Below are positions 1 to 13,229 of a DNA stretch of 64,000 bases, in pieces. Every line of letters begins with the position of its first letter. Position 1 is the first letter of the stretch. The DNA is taken from positions 30,940,068 to 31,004,067 of the forward strand of contig NW_023998416.1 of the NCBI RefSeq assembly GCF_014805625.2, given 5' to 3'. The notes below the pieces were generated by a model that saw only the letters and a program-made list of their open reading frames with translations, did not search any database and was not told the DNA's origin. A program made the position numbers and the translations under genes. The DNA is from Glossina fuscipes. Lineage: Eukaryota > Arthropoda > Insecta > Diptera > Glossinidae.

Positions 1-409
1 CATGCACAACACGGGCAATACTTTATTTCTAAGTTTTCCTTTTTTTTTTATTTAACTCTCTCTTGTGTATGATATTGATTCTCTCTCCCTCTCTTAATGC
101 CCCCTATTGCGCTTGCTCTCTTTAGTTACAAGTTCTTATCCTGTTTTTGTTTGATTTTCTTGTTTTGACACCGGGATACCCTACCCTCTCTTTTTCTATC
201 TCTCTCTCTCTCTCTCGCTTTACGTGTATGCATGTGTATGTGTTAACCGTGTTCAGACGATTGTAGGTTGTTGTCCTGACTCCCTATTTATTGTAATGTC
301 GGATACTGCATACACAACTGGGTATGTGCTCACATTTCATATAACATACGTATGTGTTTGCGTATGTTTTCACCTACCAATCAATCTTTGCCATTTTTGT
401 TACATTCAG
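1..409. other. Leading non-coding stretch
   Basis: Pyrimidine-rich DNA with a (TC)9 run at 199-216 and GT-rich sequence at 225-240 and 345-370. If the exon at 410 is real, this is its upstream intron. Confidence 0.5.
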
Positions 410-487
410 ACGGCAGCAGCAGCAGCAGCAGCAGAAGCACCAACACCAGCACCAGCAGCGACAGCATTTGGAAACACTTTAATTTAA
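410..487 (+). CDS. Possible 3'-terminal coding exon with a CAG repeat
   Basis: A pyrimidine-rich run ending TTACATTCAG (400-409) resembles a splice acceptor. It is followed by eight CAG-type triplets and CA/CAG-rich sequence. Two frames stay open. One gives a run of Gln then Lys, His and Gln, ending HLETL with TAA at 480-482. The other gives Ala-rich residues ending GNTLI with TAA at 485-487. An AATAAA at 521 would suit a last exon. Poly-Gln is the more usual reading in fly developmental genes. There is no homology I can name and the upstream exons are outside the window, so this could equally be a plain microsatellite. Confidence 0.3.
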   Translation, partial: TAAAAAAAEAPTPAPAATAFGNTLI

Positions 488-520
488 AGCATCCTGCAGG
501 ATATTGAATAATCAATTTTA

Positions 521-526
521 AATAAA
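521..526 (+). terminator. Possible poly(A) signal after the CAG-repeat exon
   Basis: AATAAA in TTTTAAATAAATGTTATTC, about 35 bases after the stop of the candidate exon. Its meaning depends wholly on that exon being real. Confidence 0.25.
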
Positions 527-565
527 TGTTATTCTAAGTGCTGTTATTGTTGTTGTTGTTGTTGT

Positions 566-1514
566 GTTTTTTTTTTTCAAGCATTAACCCCAGAAAGTAA
601 AACATTTTTCTCAAGGTAAAAACAATATTTATTCGTTTGATAGTATGCAGCAACAGGATTGCGGTTGAAAGCTTGAATCAAAAATTTATGCATTTAACAC
701 AAAAGAGGAACGAAAAAAAAAACTAAGAAATCTCTACAAGATGCGGGTTATTAAAAATTCCTGAAAGATTTAAATGTCTGAGTATTCATACATACGCGGC
801 TGGTGCAGTGTTATGATAAAATTTTCATAAATCATCTTCTTTTTTCCTCTTGTGACTACATGCACCTTAAACCAAGTCGTCTCCTCTTCTCCGATGGCAC
901 TAACAACAACAAAAAAAATGTGATTAACGTTTAGATGTGAAAATAATGAAAAACTCGTGTGATTAATGCCAGATCCTTCAATGGTAGTATCGCGAGTTGT
1001 AATTCAAGCTTTTTTCTGTTGCATTAATGTTTTTGAATTTTCTAATTACACACAGTTTGAAATTATTTCTACTTGAGTAATACTTCGTTTATTTGAATTA
1101 TGTTTTTAAATGCTTTCAATGTCTAATAATACTCACTTCATTACGTTGCTTTCGTCTAAAGTCTACTAATCCCTTAAAAGATAGTTGACAAAATTGCAAG
1201 TAACTCAAGTAGATAAGTTTCGAAGTAGATAAGTTTCGAAATGAAAACGTTTCGAATTTGGATGAAAAACTTTAATCTGCAGCTTAAGGCGAACTCATCA
1301 ATGTGTTTGTGGTATAATCTGATCTAACATTGTTCTCCAAGTTATAAACTAACTCTAACCGACCAGTACTTTCCACTAAAGCGAATGGAATTCTTATCGC
1401 AATCTCTTAAATCAATTATCACGAACTAAGCTCGATACATATTTTGAAATGAAACCCGACCTAATAAAATTAAAGTTTATTTTAGAAACAAAATACAACG
1501 AAATTAATTTATTC
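566..1514. other. AT-rich stretch without recognised content
   Basis: No open frame of note and no repeat family seen. The only structure is a 16-base tandem duplication of GTAGATAAGTTTCGAA at about 1208-1240. Confidence 0.6.
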
Positions 1515-2195
1515 TACCCGCTACTCATTTCGTTTTTTGTTCGTAATGTATGTGATAGCCAAAAGGAAGCTCCAGAGACCTTATAAAGTATATATCTTTT
1601 TGATCAGCGCGAATTTCTGAATTGATTAACTCTTGTCTGTCCGTCTGCGTGTCGCTGTGTTGGCACTCCCCTGCTCGCAAAAATGAAAACATCGGCTTTA
1701 AATTTGGTAGGAACTTTGGAGACTTTTGCACGCAGGTTGGTATTAAAAATGGGGCAAATTGATCAAAGCGGAAGCCCGTAGTGGAGCGTAAACTGAACAA
1801 ACCTCCGATTTTGTTAACGAAAACTTGTGGGTTTTTGTGCGTTACTCGGAAATTATTAAATTTAGAAGGCTGTAATTTTCCACATTTACTTCACGGAATA
1901 CTCTATTATTCATGTGTAAAAAAGGAAAAAATCGGCCATGCCCATACAAAGTTGCGTATGATTAAATTTTATTTTGTTCTCTTTTTTGAAGTTTTATGCT
2001 TATTTATCATAAGGCAAACAAGACAGAATAAAAATGGGCTAATTCTGGAACGGATACGGTACACACTACGATTAACTTTTTTTTAATAATACCAGTGATA
2101 CGAGTATCAAATAAAAGCACTTGAAGAGTAGAATGCGAAAAGCATAGTGGTGGGTATGCGAGATTCTACTACTGCCGAATATAATTTTCTTACTT
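1515..2195 (+). repeat. Dispersed non-coding element, copy 1 (DINE-1/INE-1-like)
   Basis: This aligns along its length with 57044-57780. Shared blocks include CTTATAAAGTATATATC with TGATCAGCG, TGTCCGTCTG, GGTAGGAACTTTGGA-type text, TAGTGGAGCGTAAACTGAAC, GTTAACGAAAACTTGT, GCTTATTTATC, GAATGCGAAAAGCATAG, and the end block GGTGGGTATGCGAGATTC then GCCGAATATAA and CTTACTT. No long coding frame. The module with TATAAAGTATATAT, TGATCAG and TGTCCGTC is typical of fly DINE-1/INE-1 (non-autonomous Helentron) elements, recalled from Drosophila. The 5' end is truncated relative to copy 2. Confidence 0.8.
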
Positions 2196-2224
2196 GTTTC
2201 AAGTTACAAATAAAACTTGTAAGC

Positions 2225-2300
2225 CTAAGTTGCCGAGTAGGTAAACGTTCTCGACTAACAACTCAGCGGTCGTGGCTTCAAATCTTATATGCGATAGAGT
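2225..2300 (+). repeat. tRNA-like sequence, possible tRNA-derived SINE head or tRNA pseudogene
   Basis: TTGCCGAGTAGGTAAACG resembles a pol III A box. About 35 bases on, GTCGTGGCTTCAAATC resembles a B box (consensus GGTTCRANTCC, degraded), with CTCGACTAACAACTCAG in the place of an anticodon arm. Acceptor-stem pairing is not convincing, so a working tRNA is unlikely. A decayed tRNA-derived SINE fits better. It directly follows the dispersed element. Confidence 0.35.
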
Positions 2301-5008
2301 TATAGTTGTAGTAATAATATAACCTAACTAAGAGGAGAAACCTATAACTGCAAGATTTTCACGCCCCTTACAAATTAAATATTGTTCTTGGGTTATGTAA
2401 GTAGTTTTGCAAGAGTGCCTAAGTATGGAGATATATGATATCAAAAATTTAAAGATGATTCAAAAGTTTAGGTTGTTTTAGAAAGTTTCATGTATTGGTG
2501 ATAGACTATAATCTTTTTGCACACAAGGGATTTTTATTGTTTGGAATGGCGGAAGAGTCGAGTGATGACAGCAAAGAGAAGAAAGAAATATTTTGTACAA
2601 AGAATTCTACATAAATTACTGTATATGGTAAAAATATTTGATTACTTTTCGGCAATGGTTTACCAGGTGGCTATTAGTGCTAATACTAGCCTTGTGGACT
2701 TTTTAATTGAAAGATTTGATTAACAATTTTAGCACGATCAGCGTAGAATGGATTTTGCTGATTTCACAGTAGATTTTGCTATAGTTGAAATGCCAATCCC
2801 CAGCAACCTTGTACATTTTGATCTTATATAGACAAATAAGGTAAAACGATTAGAAAATTAAATTGTTTGTTGCAAATAAGGCCCAGCCTCTATCGCTTTA
2901 CTTAGGTAATTCCAAGGCCCACGGCTTGAGTGAAGTCTTAATGACATCAGCTGAACTACGAAAATCCGACATCCACTAAACTACGAAAATCTGACAACAA
3001 CCTCATGTTCATGAGTCAATTTGTGTATTGCCCTTAGGAACCCTTTCAATTGCACACGTGGTCAGTTTTGGTTCAATTAAGTGATATCTGTTTATCTGAT
3101 AGATTATTTGAACATGTGACCGAAGAAATACCAGAAACGAGTTACTAAAAAGATAAAGATAAACGTTAGTCATCTTTAGATTAAATTCCAATTCCCTATA
3201 ATATCAAAATTCATGGATAAGTGGGAAATATTTCGCTTTCAACAGCCTTTGAGTTAGCTGTGCTCGAATTTTATGATAGATTTTGCCTGTAAGTAAATAT
3301 TAAGAGCCGATAGTCTTACATGCTAGTAGTACATAGACTTTCTTCCAAGTGCCTTTAGTGCCCCGTTTTCTAAGAAATTTTTAATGTGTAATTGTTGAAA
3401 GTGTTGAAAAATGCTTATGCAGGTACTTTAGCATCATTAACAGGTCCGTAGCGGATTAAGCTTGCAAGCAGAGGGGTGAAATTATTCAAGACTTAACTGA
3501 CTCAATTTTTCGAATCAAGTTGAAATGGGTAAAGTTAAACTAATCGTGGGAAATTTACAGTTAAGCTTAGAAGGCATGGCTCTCGATGTGAATCGATACC
3601 ATGGTTGCGCTATTTTTGAGGAATGACGCGCGTTATCCCGTTCTGAATAACTGCAAAGTCCTCCATTTTTTCTAGTTTTTTTTTTAACAAAAGCTTACTC
3701 CATCTGCCCAAGTACCATATTGAAATGTTTTCGTTACGTCCGACTTAGCTTTTTTTCAAAATCCAAATCAATTCTTCATGAAAACTATTTTACATATTGA
3801 AATCATTTTTAAACGGAAGGTTAGAAAGGAAACTCAGAGAAGGAATTCAGAGCAAGATGTCGCGTGGCTTCAAAAAGTGTTCGAATATAAGTGTCGTATC
3901 TGTGCTTTCGCCTGGGTTAAGTGTGCCAAATGATACAAAGAATAGGGCTCGATGTCGAATAAACTGTTGGAGTTATGTTACTTGATAGCAATTTTACCTT
4001 CGAATGATTTCGCATTCAATTGTAAGGAAAATGAATGCTTTATCTGCAGCTGTAAACTCTTTACTCCTCACAACGAGATCATACTCCATAGCTACCAAGA
4101 AACATACACCGGTCCGAGACAATAAATTATTTTCTATTTACATTACTTCTGATAACTTTTCGCCAGGAGCATATAATCGATTATAATAGAGAACACAATT
4201 GAAAATAAACCCTTAATCGTCGTCCTAGAATAATTGTCAGCTCTATACGAATGTGATTATCCGGATTACATTTAGATAATCGTTCGTGTGCTTGAAATTC
4301 GTGCTCAATTTCAAATTCTGCTAAGCGAATTTTGAAATGAATTGCGCTACATTTATACGCATTAAATTAAGTGCTCTCAAAACATGAACACTCACACACA
4401 TACATATTCCAATCAATTAAAAAGTAGAATAAAAAAACTTTTACCCAGCAGTGAAAAAAAAGTAAAGCAACTTAAAGGTAAACACACGCTTTTCACACAT
4501 AAATTAACCAACATAGTAAATTTCCAAACGAACATTTATAGAAACAGGAAAAGCCTGTAAACCATAACAATAACGAAACCTACAATTTGGACCCGCAAAA
4601 TCAAAAAAAAAAGGGGGAAAATCCATTGGAATCCTTTTTCTTTCACTGCCCCAAAGCGTATGACCGCCATACAGTAAAGAGAAAACATATGTATGTACGT
4701 ACCGACCAACGGATAAATAAATGAATGTTTGTGGATGAACATCAAACAAAAAGCTTTGCACGCGCACATACACACACACACACGTACACATATACGCACA
4801 CTCATAAAAATGTGAAATAAATAAATTGCTGGCAATTACTGCGTTAACAAGTTTTATTGACTCTTAAATGTTATTTTTTCGTCATGTCTATTAATGTCTA
4901 GCGAAAAATGAGAAAAATACATCGTCATACTCTTAGAGCTGGTGATATATGAGCCTAGGTATTCATATTCATTCATTACATATAAATATATATGGGCGCA
5001 CACAAGCA

Positions 5009-5029
5009 TATATATATATATATATATAT
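5009..5029. repeat. (AT)n microsatellite
   Basis: Perfect TA dinucleotide run in CACAAGCA...TGGTCG context. Confidence 0.9.
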
Positions 5030-5670
5030 GGTCGATATGGTCTACGTAGACGTATTGCGTTGATAGGAGAAGTAGATACTTTCGAAAGGCAGCAAGAGCA
5101 GGAACGTAGCTGTGTAGCGTAGAATGTGTAAAGGCAGCCAGTCAGCCCATAAACAATGTAACTAGTGGAGCGCGGGATTTTTATTTACAGTCAATGAAAT
5201 TCACATTTAGGTCGTTGTTATTGCCATTATTGTTGCTGTTGTTTTTATTATTGTTATTGTTGTACTAATATGGACACATGTTACCGAAAAAATCTCTGAA
5301 CACAAAAGCCAAACACCCACATCAATGAATTCAAATGTAAAACGATACGAAAACGTTAAGGATTCTGGGTGGCAAACATACACACACACACACATAAATA
5401 CTTACATACGTATATCCCTCAATTTTTGTATGCATAGGTGTGCTGTTGTGCTCTCACTGTCCTGCTATTACTGTTTATCTATCATGTGTTGTTTTACGTT
5501 TATACACATATATGTTTGTATATAATTGTGTGCGTTTGTGTTTTGTAAGCCCGTCCATCAGATTTAGCACCTTTAAGCCAATTCCCGTTGATACTCATAC
5601 GAATTTATTGTTTCGCTTAAGCGTGTTGTATGTGATTGAATGAATATTGAATGAATACAGTTCTACTGGC

Positions 5671-5700
5671 GGGGTGATGGTGATGGTGGTGATGGTGGCG
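5671..5700. repeat. GGTGAT-type microsatellite
   Basis: GGGGTGATGGTGATGGTGG is followed by further GTGATGGTGG units, a G-rich patch in otherwise AT-rich DNA. Confidence 0.85.
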
Positions 5701-5894
5701 GTCAATTCAGTTCGCTTGTCTGAACTGATTTTTCGCTTATGTTTACACGACGCCTTATTTTTTGTTTTTTGCTTTTACAAAATATATCGATAGTGAATTG
5801 CTTTGATTTTGCGTTTTTTTTTTTTTTTTTTCTTGCAACATTTTTAGATGTTTGTGATTTGAACGGTTCGCCGGTTTCATTTTCTAGTTCGCTG

Positions 5895-5922
5895 TTTTTT
5901 TTTTTTTTTTTTTTTTTTTTTT
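5895..5922. repeat. Poly(T) tract
   Basis: Twenty-eight T in a row. Another T-run of about 20 lies at 5812-5831. Confidence 0.9.
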
Positions 5923-8900
5923 GCCTCCTAACTATATATATGACATGATGATAATTTCATTGAACATGCGCGAGTTCATTTAGTATTTTTTTTTACAATA
6001 TTTAAAAAGAAAGACATTTAATTTCGATTTAATAAACAACAAGGATTACCTTGGCTCAAATATTGGATATCGATTACCTTGAGCAAGTAGATGTGTCAGG
6101 TATCTGACAATATATTGCAGCGAATAATTATTTCATTCTGATCAAAATACTTGCTGAACATTAAATTCGATTCCCTTTTCTGCTCAATTAAAGGGTATTG
6201 AGAACAATATTTCCGAATTTAAATGCTTTTGAAAGCTTAGTATCCTTATGGGCTGGCTCATCACAATTTGCGAACTGCCTAGAGCCTGGAGTTAGCCTTC
6301 TATTGTCATATTTCGAGAATTTGAATTGCAAATGTTTAAACGAGAGCACACATATGTCAAAAGAAGGATATATTTGAGAATGCTGTGTGGATCAAAGTTA
6401 CATATGGTTACATAAATGAGGGAGTATTGTGTTTCTTCATATAAAATTGCGATATCGAATCATTCCAAGCGGGACTCTCTTTATTACAATTTGCTGCTTC
6501 ATATAAATTTAAACTAAAACAATACTAGCATATGTTGTTTATTTATACATGCTTTACTTTACTTACGAATAAGAAGGATACCCCGAGTTACGTCTTCAAG
6601 AATCTAATCGAAGAAAATTCCGAATAAAGGAAGGTTCCAAATCTGCCGGTCAACCACCTGCCTATGCTGCGGTGAATGATTCAGGAGAAGTTCTACCTTA
6701 TCACATACTTTTGCAACTGCAGCCAGGATTAGTCCTCAAGTTATGAACTTTTTTCATCAAACCAAAATCAAAATTGTTATTGTTACTAATAATCCGGCTG
6801 TTTTAGAAGTTACCCGAAATCCCTGGAGCATAACTACTAAACTATACCATCACAATAAGCGGAGATAAAATCAATATGCTTTGTCATATCGTTTTTATTG
6901 TGAAATGAGCAAATTAATCGAGCGGCGAGGTCTTCCGCTTCGGCTTCTGCATCTCTAATTAAGGACGATATCATGGAAAAGTGTCACATAACGAATTCGT
7001 ACTTTTTCACTCAACAGCAGTTTAACAAAACGTGCAGCATGCAAATTATTTTCCGGAAGACTAATTGAATTCTCAAAGAGAAGGAAAAACTGGTTTGTCG
7101 GTGACTAATAATAGGAGCTTATTTATGATTCGATTTGACATATATTCCTACATATGTGTTATTAAAAGAGCAATTTTTTGTCAATTCATTTATTCGCAAT
7201 AAACCGTCTATTACATTAGAAAATCCGAAATAAAAAAGATCTGAACATTTTGTTCTTAATAAATAAGGTAAAGGTATTGCTTCTGTTGAATTTGTAGGCA
7301 TTTTATTAACTTGAATTAAATGCGATATAATTCCAAATAAAACCACAGGTGGAAGCCCCAGCTTGAGTTCAAAAGTATTTCAAGGAAGCTTTGTCAGAAG
7401 GACTTGAGATGGAACCATATTTTATTATAGTGATCGATACAAAAGCGCCTTCTGATTTGGTTCTCTTTTTTTTCCCTACTCGTAATTTTTGTGATATTTC
7501 GATGAAATTTTGTACGTTGGCCTGTTTTAGACGTAGGTCGAATGACAGTGAAACCGGTTCGAATTGAGCTCCAGTTTTTGAACAATGTATCGCCTTGTTT
7601 TGAGAAGTTTTCATAAGAATAACTGTACGGTATTTTATGATGCGGCGCGGCCCGCTATGGTTTTTTTACTTGTCCTTTTTTTGAAATATATTTTGGAGTA
7701 TGATGCATAAAAGTTTTTAATACTTTTACATATAGTTTAATTCTAATAAACATGGCTAAAAGATTAATAATAATAATAAACGGTTAATAGGACGCTTACA
7801 GTTTTCACAATCAAACAAGAACCTTTTTATATGAGTGCCATGCATTTTTCCTTTTTAAGCCGAATGACTTTTTATTGTATATTGGAAAGCCTTATAGCTG
7901 AAGGAGATACATACCGCTTTACAAGAAATCTGACTATGTCCTTAAATACATAAATTGTTCTTGTTGGAGATGGGAAATGATTGGTAGGGATATTATACAG
8001 CAAAGGGATTACATCAGTCAATCGGTTCAATCGAATTACATATTTCGTAACCTTTCCTGTAAATAATAATTATCTAGGCTGTAAGTATGTACTTTGTTCG
8101 ATGGCTTTATAGTTACAAACATAGTAATAATAAATGAAATGAAAATCTCTTCTTTCTAAGTAATTTATCCTATCGAAGTAATCTTTTATTCAGGCCAACA
8201 TTTCTTTTCTGTCAACGTAAGGCCTTCACTTTTCGAGAGTTACGTTTACGGATGTATGTGTAAAAATCGTCAAACATTTTGAACAGTCTAATCAGTCTTA
8301 GAAGAAAATTTAAACTGAAAAGTAGGCAATAAATTTCATAATATTAATTGCCTAAAGTTATGCTTTAAAGTTCTTTGATTATAACAATATTTTTTGTAAA
8401 GTTGCGTTTCGCCTCTATTTGAGAAATTAAAAACAAATTTCCTTGCTTTCCAAACTAATTATCATAAAAAAAAAATGTACACTCATCCATCATATAAAAT
8501 GTCAAAAACTGTTGGTTTAACGTATGCAATCAACAGTGAAACATAGGAGTAGTAAAACGAAGCAAAAAGGGCAGGAGTTATATATAAGAACGTTGTTAGT
8601 TATTTAGGAAAGAAAAAAAATGCAAATTTTTTTAATATGTAAAATAAACAATTTAAAAATAAAACCAAAACACATTAAGCTGTTACACTTAAATTTACGA
8701 GAAATTTCTTATGTAGCATAAATTTTAATCGCTAAAAATAAAAAAAAAAAAAAAACGCAAATGCTGGCAAGCATATGAGGAAAATTTATTGAATTAATTT
8801 CGTTTAAAAAAGATTTAACCGTTAGATCATAACAACTAACGCATGATATAAATATAAACAAGATGGCGAGACATATATGTATTTTAATACACAGCAGAGT

Positions 8901-9599
8901 ATTACGGGTATTATTGAGTCCACCTTATATATGTTAATTTTTATTCAAGAGCATGCGCTTATAACGGGTCCTCTTTTATGTCAATTCAAATCATCATTAC
9001 TATCAGTGCCGAGTGCCGAACATAAGGAAATTTAGAACTGAGAGGGCGTTAACTCATAATTAGGGTTCATTGGTGATTACCATCAACAGGGATAAAGCTT
9101 TACCCACATACTTGATAAACTTATTATCTTACATTTATTAACCTATATCTCTTTCTACTTGTTGACAGGTGTTAACGTAACTAAACACGAAATATATAGT
9201 TTAGACAAAAACAAATTCTTCAAATTTTGCTCAGGCTGTGAAGAAAAAAAGCTTTGCAAGCAATTCGATGCTTTTCAATTTTGCTAATTTTCTAAATGCG
9301 CAGTCTAAAAAATATCGATCCTAATTATTATTACAGTTTTGAGTGAATAAAATAAATTTAAGACTTTTCTGAATTTTCAATTGTTTTTAAGTGTAATGTT
9401 ACTAATCGACCTAGTGGCGCTCGTCAGCTGGAAACCCGACTGTTTCCCATTATTTTTTAGTTGAGAATCTATGCGAGAATCGATACTGACTTGACAAAGA
9501 AGCCACAAGACTTTTATTGAATTGTTGGACGTTAACTTCGGAACCACCATATATGCATTCTGTGAAATTTAATGCGTGCTCAAGGCGCGAAAATCCTTT

Positions 9600-9795
9600 C
9601 TCGATTCCTGCGGTTTGGAGAATGCGAAGCAAATAGAGAAGCAGATGGATTGGAAAAGAATAAGTGATGAAGAAACAGACAGTTGAGTGGATAGGTAGAC
9701 GGGATATTCAAACAGATAAATGGGCGGAAGGCTAGACGCAAACAGACAAATTGACGAACCGGAAAACAGATTGACATGGGAGTTGTGGACATACA
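9600..9795 (-). repeat. Degenerate GTCYATC-type repeat, copy A (inverted)
   Basis: On the minus strand this is C/T-rich text with recurring CCATTTATCTGTTTG, CCATCTGC, TCTGTCTGT-like words at roughly 10-14 base spacing. Similar sequence occurs on the plus strand at 13230-13400, 13660-13850 and 51080-51260. It looks like an old minisatellite or the TGTCCGTC module of DINE-like elements that has expanded. The open frames here come from the skewed composition. Confidence 0.5.
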
Positions 9796-9799
9796 TGAA

Positions 9800-10674
9800 T
9801 TGGGTAGAGAAAGCGTCTGATCGCGTACATGTATATATTGTATCATGTGGTGGGTTATTATTAAATATAGATTTACCAAAATTAAAATAACTCTTTCTTT
9901 TTTCTAGCTTATCTCAAGGATACTGTTTCCTACGCATTTAGCTCGAGGTATTAGTAGTAGAGATCAAATTAAGCTTTTTGGGATTGAACAAGTCCTTGCT
10001 ATTCGTATATAAGGTTTCAGTAGGAATTGAGAATTTCTAGTTAGGTGAAAAGTTTTTTAAATTTCCGCATTCGAATTGACGACAAACAATGACATTTCCC
10101 GTTTATTTTATTTTATATAAATAGCCGTTTAATTGTAAATAGAATATCAACAGTAGCCTATAGCTTTGCAGTTGCAATTGTATAAACAAACAAACAAGAA
10201 AATATTTGCTACTTATTTATTTATGTGTTATATATTGGACTTGGGGATTGGCGGGCATAATAGACATGTTACTACCATAACAATAGGCCATACCGCCTTT
10301 AGAAATAACAATGTATTGTCCTCAATCTATAGATGTGGATTGAAATTTGTTGAAAGCATCAAATTGTATCTCCAAATTTGTCATGTGTATTCTCAGGCGT
10401 AAGGTATTACAAGCGTTTTAACACGAAAATTATTGCCGTATACTCCGTACGATCAACGTAAAGGAGGCGAAAATTAAAGAAGAACAGTCGCATCACTCCA
10501 TGGCCACACATTGTAGAAACAATAAAGAAAACGCTAGAAGCGCTGAAACGGAACTACCTCCCGTGTGAAATATAGGCCTCAGACATTGTTTTCACTTGAT
10601 TCAAACGATGATTTGTCTAACGGATTTTAAGAGCAGTGGTTCCTCTTTCGTTACTATCACACCTAACAATCATG
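9800..10674. other. AT-rich stretch without recognised content
   Basis: No homologous coding, no repeat family recognised. A short AAACAAACAAACAAG run is at about 10180. Confidence 0.55.
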
Positions 10675-10800
10675 CCTAATAAGTTCGTAGGCTGACGTGC
10701 AGATGTGGCATGTGGGAACTATTGACGAATCCATAGGATTATTAGACAATAACAACCTTCAAATATAACGAAATATATAGTAATTTCGTTAGTTTGAAAT
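10675..10800 (-). repeat. Dispersed repeat, inverted partner of 13480-13612
   Basis: AACTATTGACGAATCCATA at about 10714 is the reverse complement of TATGGATTCGTCAATAGTT at about 13567. Flanking text also matches with gaps: AAGTTCGTAGGCTGACG against AACTTCGTCGGATGAC, then CCTTCAAA, CGAAATATA and AGTTTG in the same order. The two copies lie about 2.8 kb apart in opposite orientation. The family is not known to me. Confidence 0.65.
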
Positions 10801-13229
10801 GTACAGTGGTTTTACTTTTATGAAAATATAAATCTCTTTTCTTGCATAGCTTCAAAAAAGTAGATGCTCTTTTAAGACGGAATTGAGATGGGAGTAAGGC
10901 AAGTCTGGCGGTGAGAAACATATATTGAATGAGAAATTTGCGACCAATTTCTTCCCACTAAGTCATAAAGAAAAGAGTTTTCAAAACTATTGCTTTCGCA
11001 GAAAACTAACGAACGGTCGATTATTTGTTTTTTTAATTATTAGAGACATTATTTTGTAATAAAGACAATAATTATTAATTAATTAATAAAAAAATCATCT
11101 ACCGGCGATTATTTGAGTATAATGCGATTTTTATAAATGGATCTCTACAGGGAGTTTCTTAGAACTCTATCAGTTCAATCTTAACTGCCGAGCTTACTAC
11201 ACCACTACATATGTCATAGACATTATCCCTTGCATAAGTCCCTAAAAGAAAGTAGATTGTAGGAAAAAGCAAGAAGAAGAATAAATAAAGCAATTTATGT
11301 GTGTGGCTGCGGACCACCGCTTAAGTGCTTACGTTAAAAAACTCTTTGATTTATATTCATTTTCTCGTACATAGTATACGTACAGTGCAGGGTGAAGAGA
11401 AGAAACGAATTAAATTTTTAAAATATGCGCAAAATAATAAAATGCCATAAATCATTTTTCGAATTGTTAAGATTGGTTACGCCTGTAATTTGAAGAAAAA
11501 TGAAATTAAAAACAAAATACTCAAAAATTAAAAATCGGTAAAAACAGCAATTCAGGTTTCAACAGACATTCGCAAAGATTTTGATATGCACACGTACACG
11601 TGTACACATACAATAATATATAAATATTATATAATTTCATAATATGTCGGATCAATTAAAAGTTTGTGTACGTGACAGGCATTTTAGTGCAAAAAGGCAA
11701 GAAAATCTCAAGAAATATATTAAAACAAAATTTTTATTTTCTATACATATATATATATATATATCTATATATAATATATTGAATATACATGCATAAGCAC
11801 GTTTACGTTACTCTTATAGGTGTAGCCTCTAAATTTTCAAGCATAAACAGAAATTCATATATAAACATACACATAACATACACATATACTTAATATATAT
11901 ATATTTGTATATATATATATAGATATGGAGGTACATATCAGTCTATACGAATACGTTTAGTGGGTTGTGTTTTGATGTATGAATCTGCGTAAATTTGTAG
12001 CCATAACTGATTGTGTTTTGTACATGTAAGAAATATACATTTGCGAGAGTAATAAACGTACGGTTGCCTTCGCAGTGAATATGCGAGTTGTATGTACGTA
12101 TTCGCCAACGACCAGGGCGACAGACGAATGGATAGACAGTGAAAGGCAGTCAATCGCATAGACTGCAGTTGTAGAACTTCTGCAAAAGTACATATGATCA
12201 AAGATCAATCAAAGGTGGCTGCCATTATATGTATGAAAGCATGCATGAAGAAAGGGCGTTCATAAGAAAAAGCCAAAAAAAAAAGGTGAAATAAAATCGG
12301 AAAACTACAATGTATGCTCGAGTATTATAGGGTAGAGATTGGTAAAACAGTAAACACATAGTCAATGAAGAGTTAGATGATGTTATTATGCCACGATGCT
12401 AATCATAATATCTCTAGCATACGGAAACCATATATATTTTCATAATGTGAAGTCCAGGCGGGTGGATTACAAACCGAAACTGGAAGAAAAATTTATTTAA
12501 AATGTTCATGTTTTTCATTTTTCGAAGATAAATAACTTAATCAAACATGACATTTTCATCTCAAAAGGTGTAAGTAATCTTGTGGTTAATATGCCTTCTG
12601 AAAAAATTAATCATTTTAAGCCTACCGTCTTCCGTTCGGTCAGACTATGTAAGGAACAAGTTGCCAATATGGTAGGCAGACATAAGAAGCGACGGTATGC
12701 TGCGTCCCCGTTGGTAGGAGTTGTTTTCGGCAGAGAAACGGAAAGTTTGGTCGCGTCAACCATGCTAAAAAACAAGGGTGAGAACTTTCATTTCGCGTGC
12801 CCCATGGGAGTCTAAAATCTCGAAGTCCAGTGATGGACAAGTGAAAGTAGCTTTGGCGAGTACGGAGCATCAGAATATTGTGTGAATCCGGCTCTCCTTG
12901 GGAAAATCTTAGTTATAAACTCGAAGACTAAGTACCATTGTAAAGGTTTCTAATCGAAGGGACTTACAAACACAAAGTGGAAGTTGTTCAGTCAAAATGC
13001 TAAATGGGAAACTTCGGGAACTCAATAAATGAGCAATGTTTCCTGTGCTTAAGCTTTCAATCGTGTAAATCATCCTTCTTGCCTAGTTATCTAATCTGCT
13101 CCACACAAATAAAGTTCTTGTATGGTCGATCAGGGACAAGTCGGCGAATTTGTCCCCGGCTCTCTTCACATGTTATAAAATGGGTAGAATTCCAGGTTAG
13201 CTACGTCTTTGCCAGATGTCCAGCACTTG
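10801..13229. other. Gene-free AT-rich stretch
   Basis: Contains interrupted TA runs at 11745-11775 and 11890-11925 and a CGTACACGTGTACAC palindrome near 11590. No coding region is recognised. The open frame at 12582-12815 has no family signature. Confidence 0.55.

Larger units (their letters stand above)
2301..9580. other. Gene-free AT-rich stretch
   Basis: No protein-coding region is recognised; open frames are short and of low complexity. It contains TA and CA microsatellites at 4770-4790 and 5009-5029, a GGTGAT repeat at 5671-5700, poly(T) at 5809-5831 and 5895-5922, and small A-runs. The rest shows no structure I can name. Confidence 0.6.

Noticed and set aside
1525..2086. Open frames on both strands within the 1515 repeat
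   Set aside because: They lie within a non-coding dispersed element and are not conserved in the second copy at 57044.
7119..7346. AT-rich minus-strand frame that looks mitochondrial at first sight
   Set aside because: It does not match ND1-ND6, COI-COIII, CYTB or ATP6/8 as I know them; not a second NUMT on this evidence.
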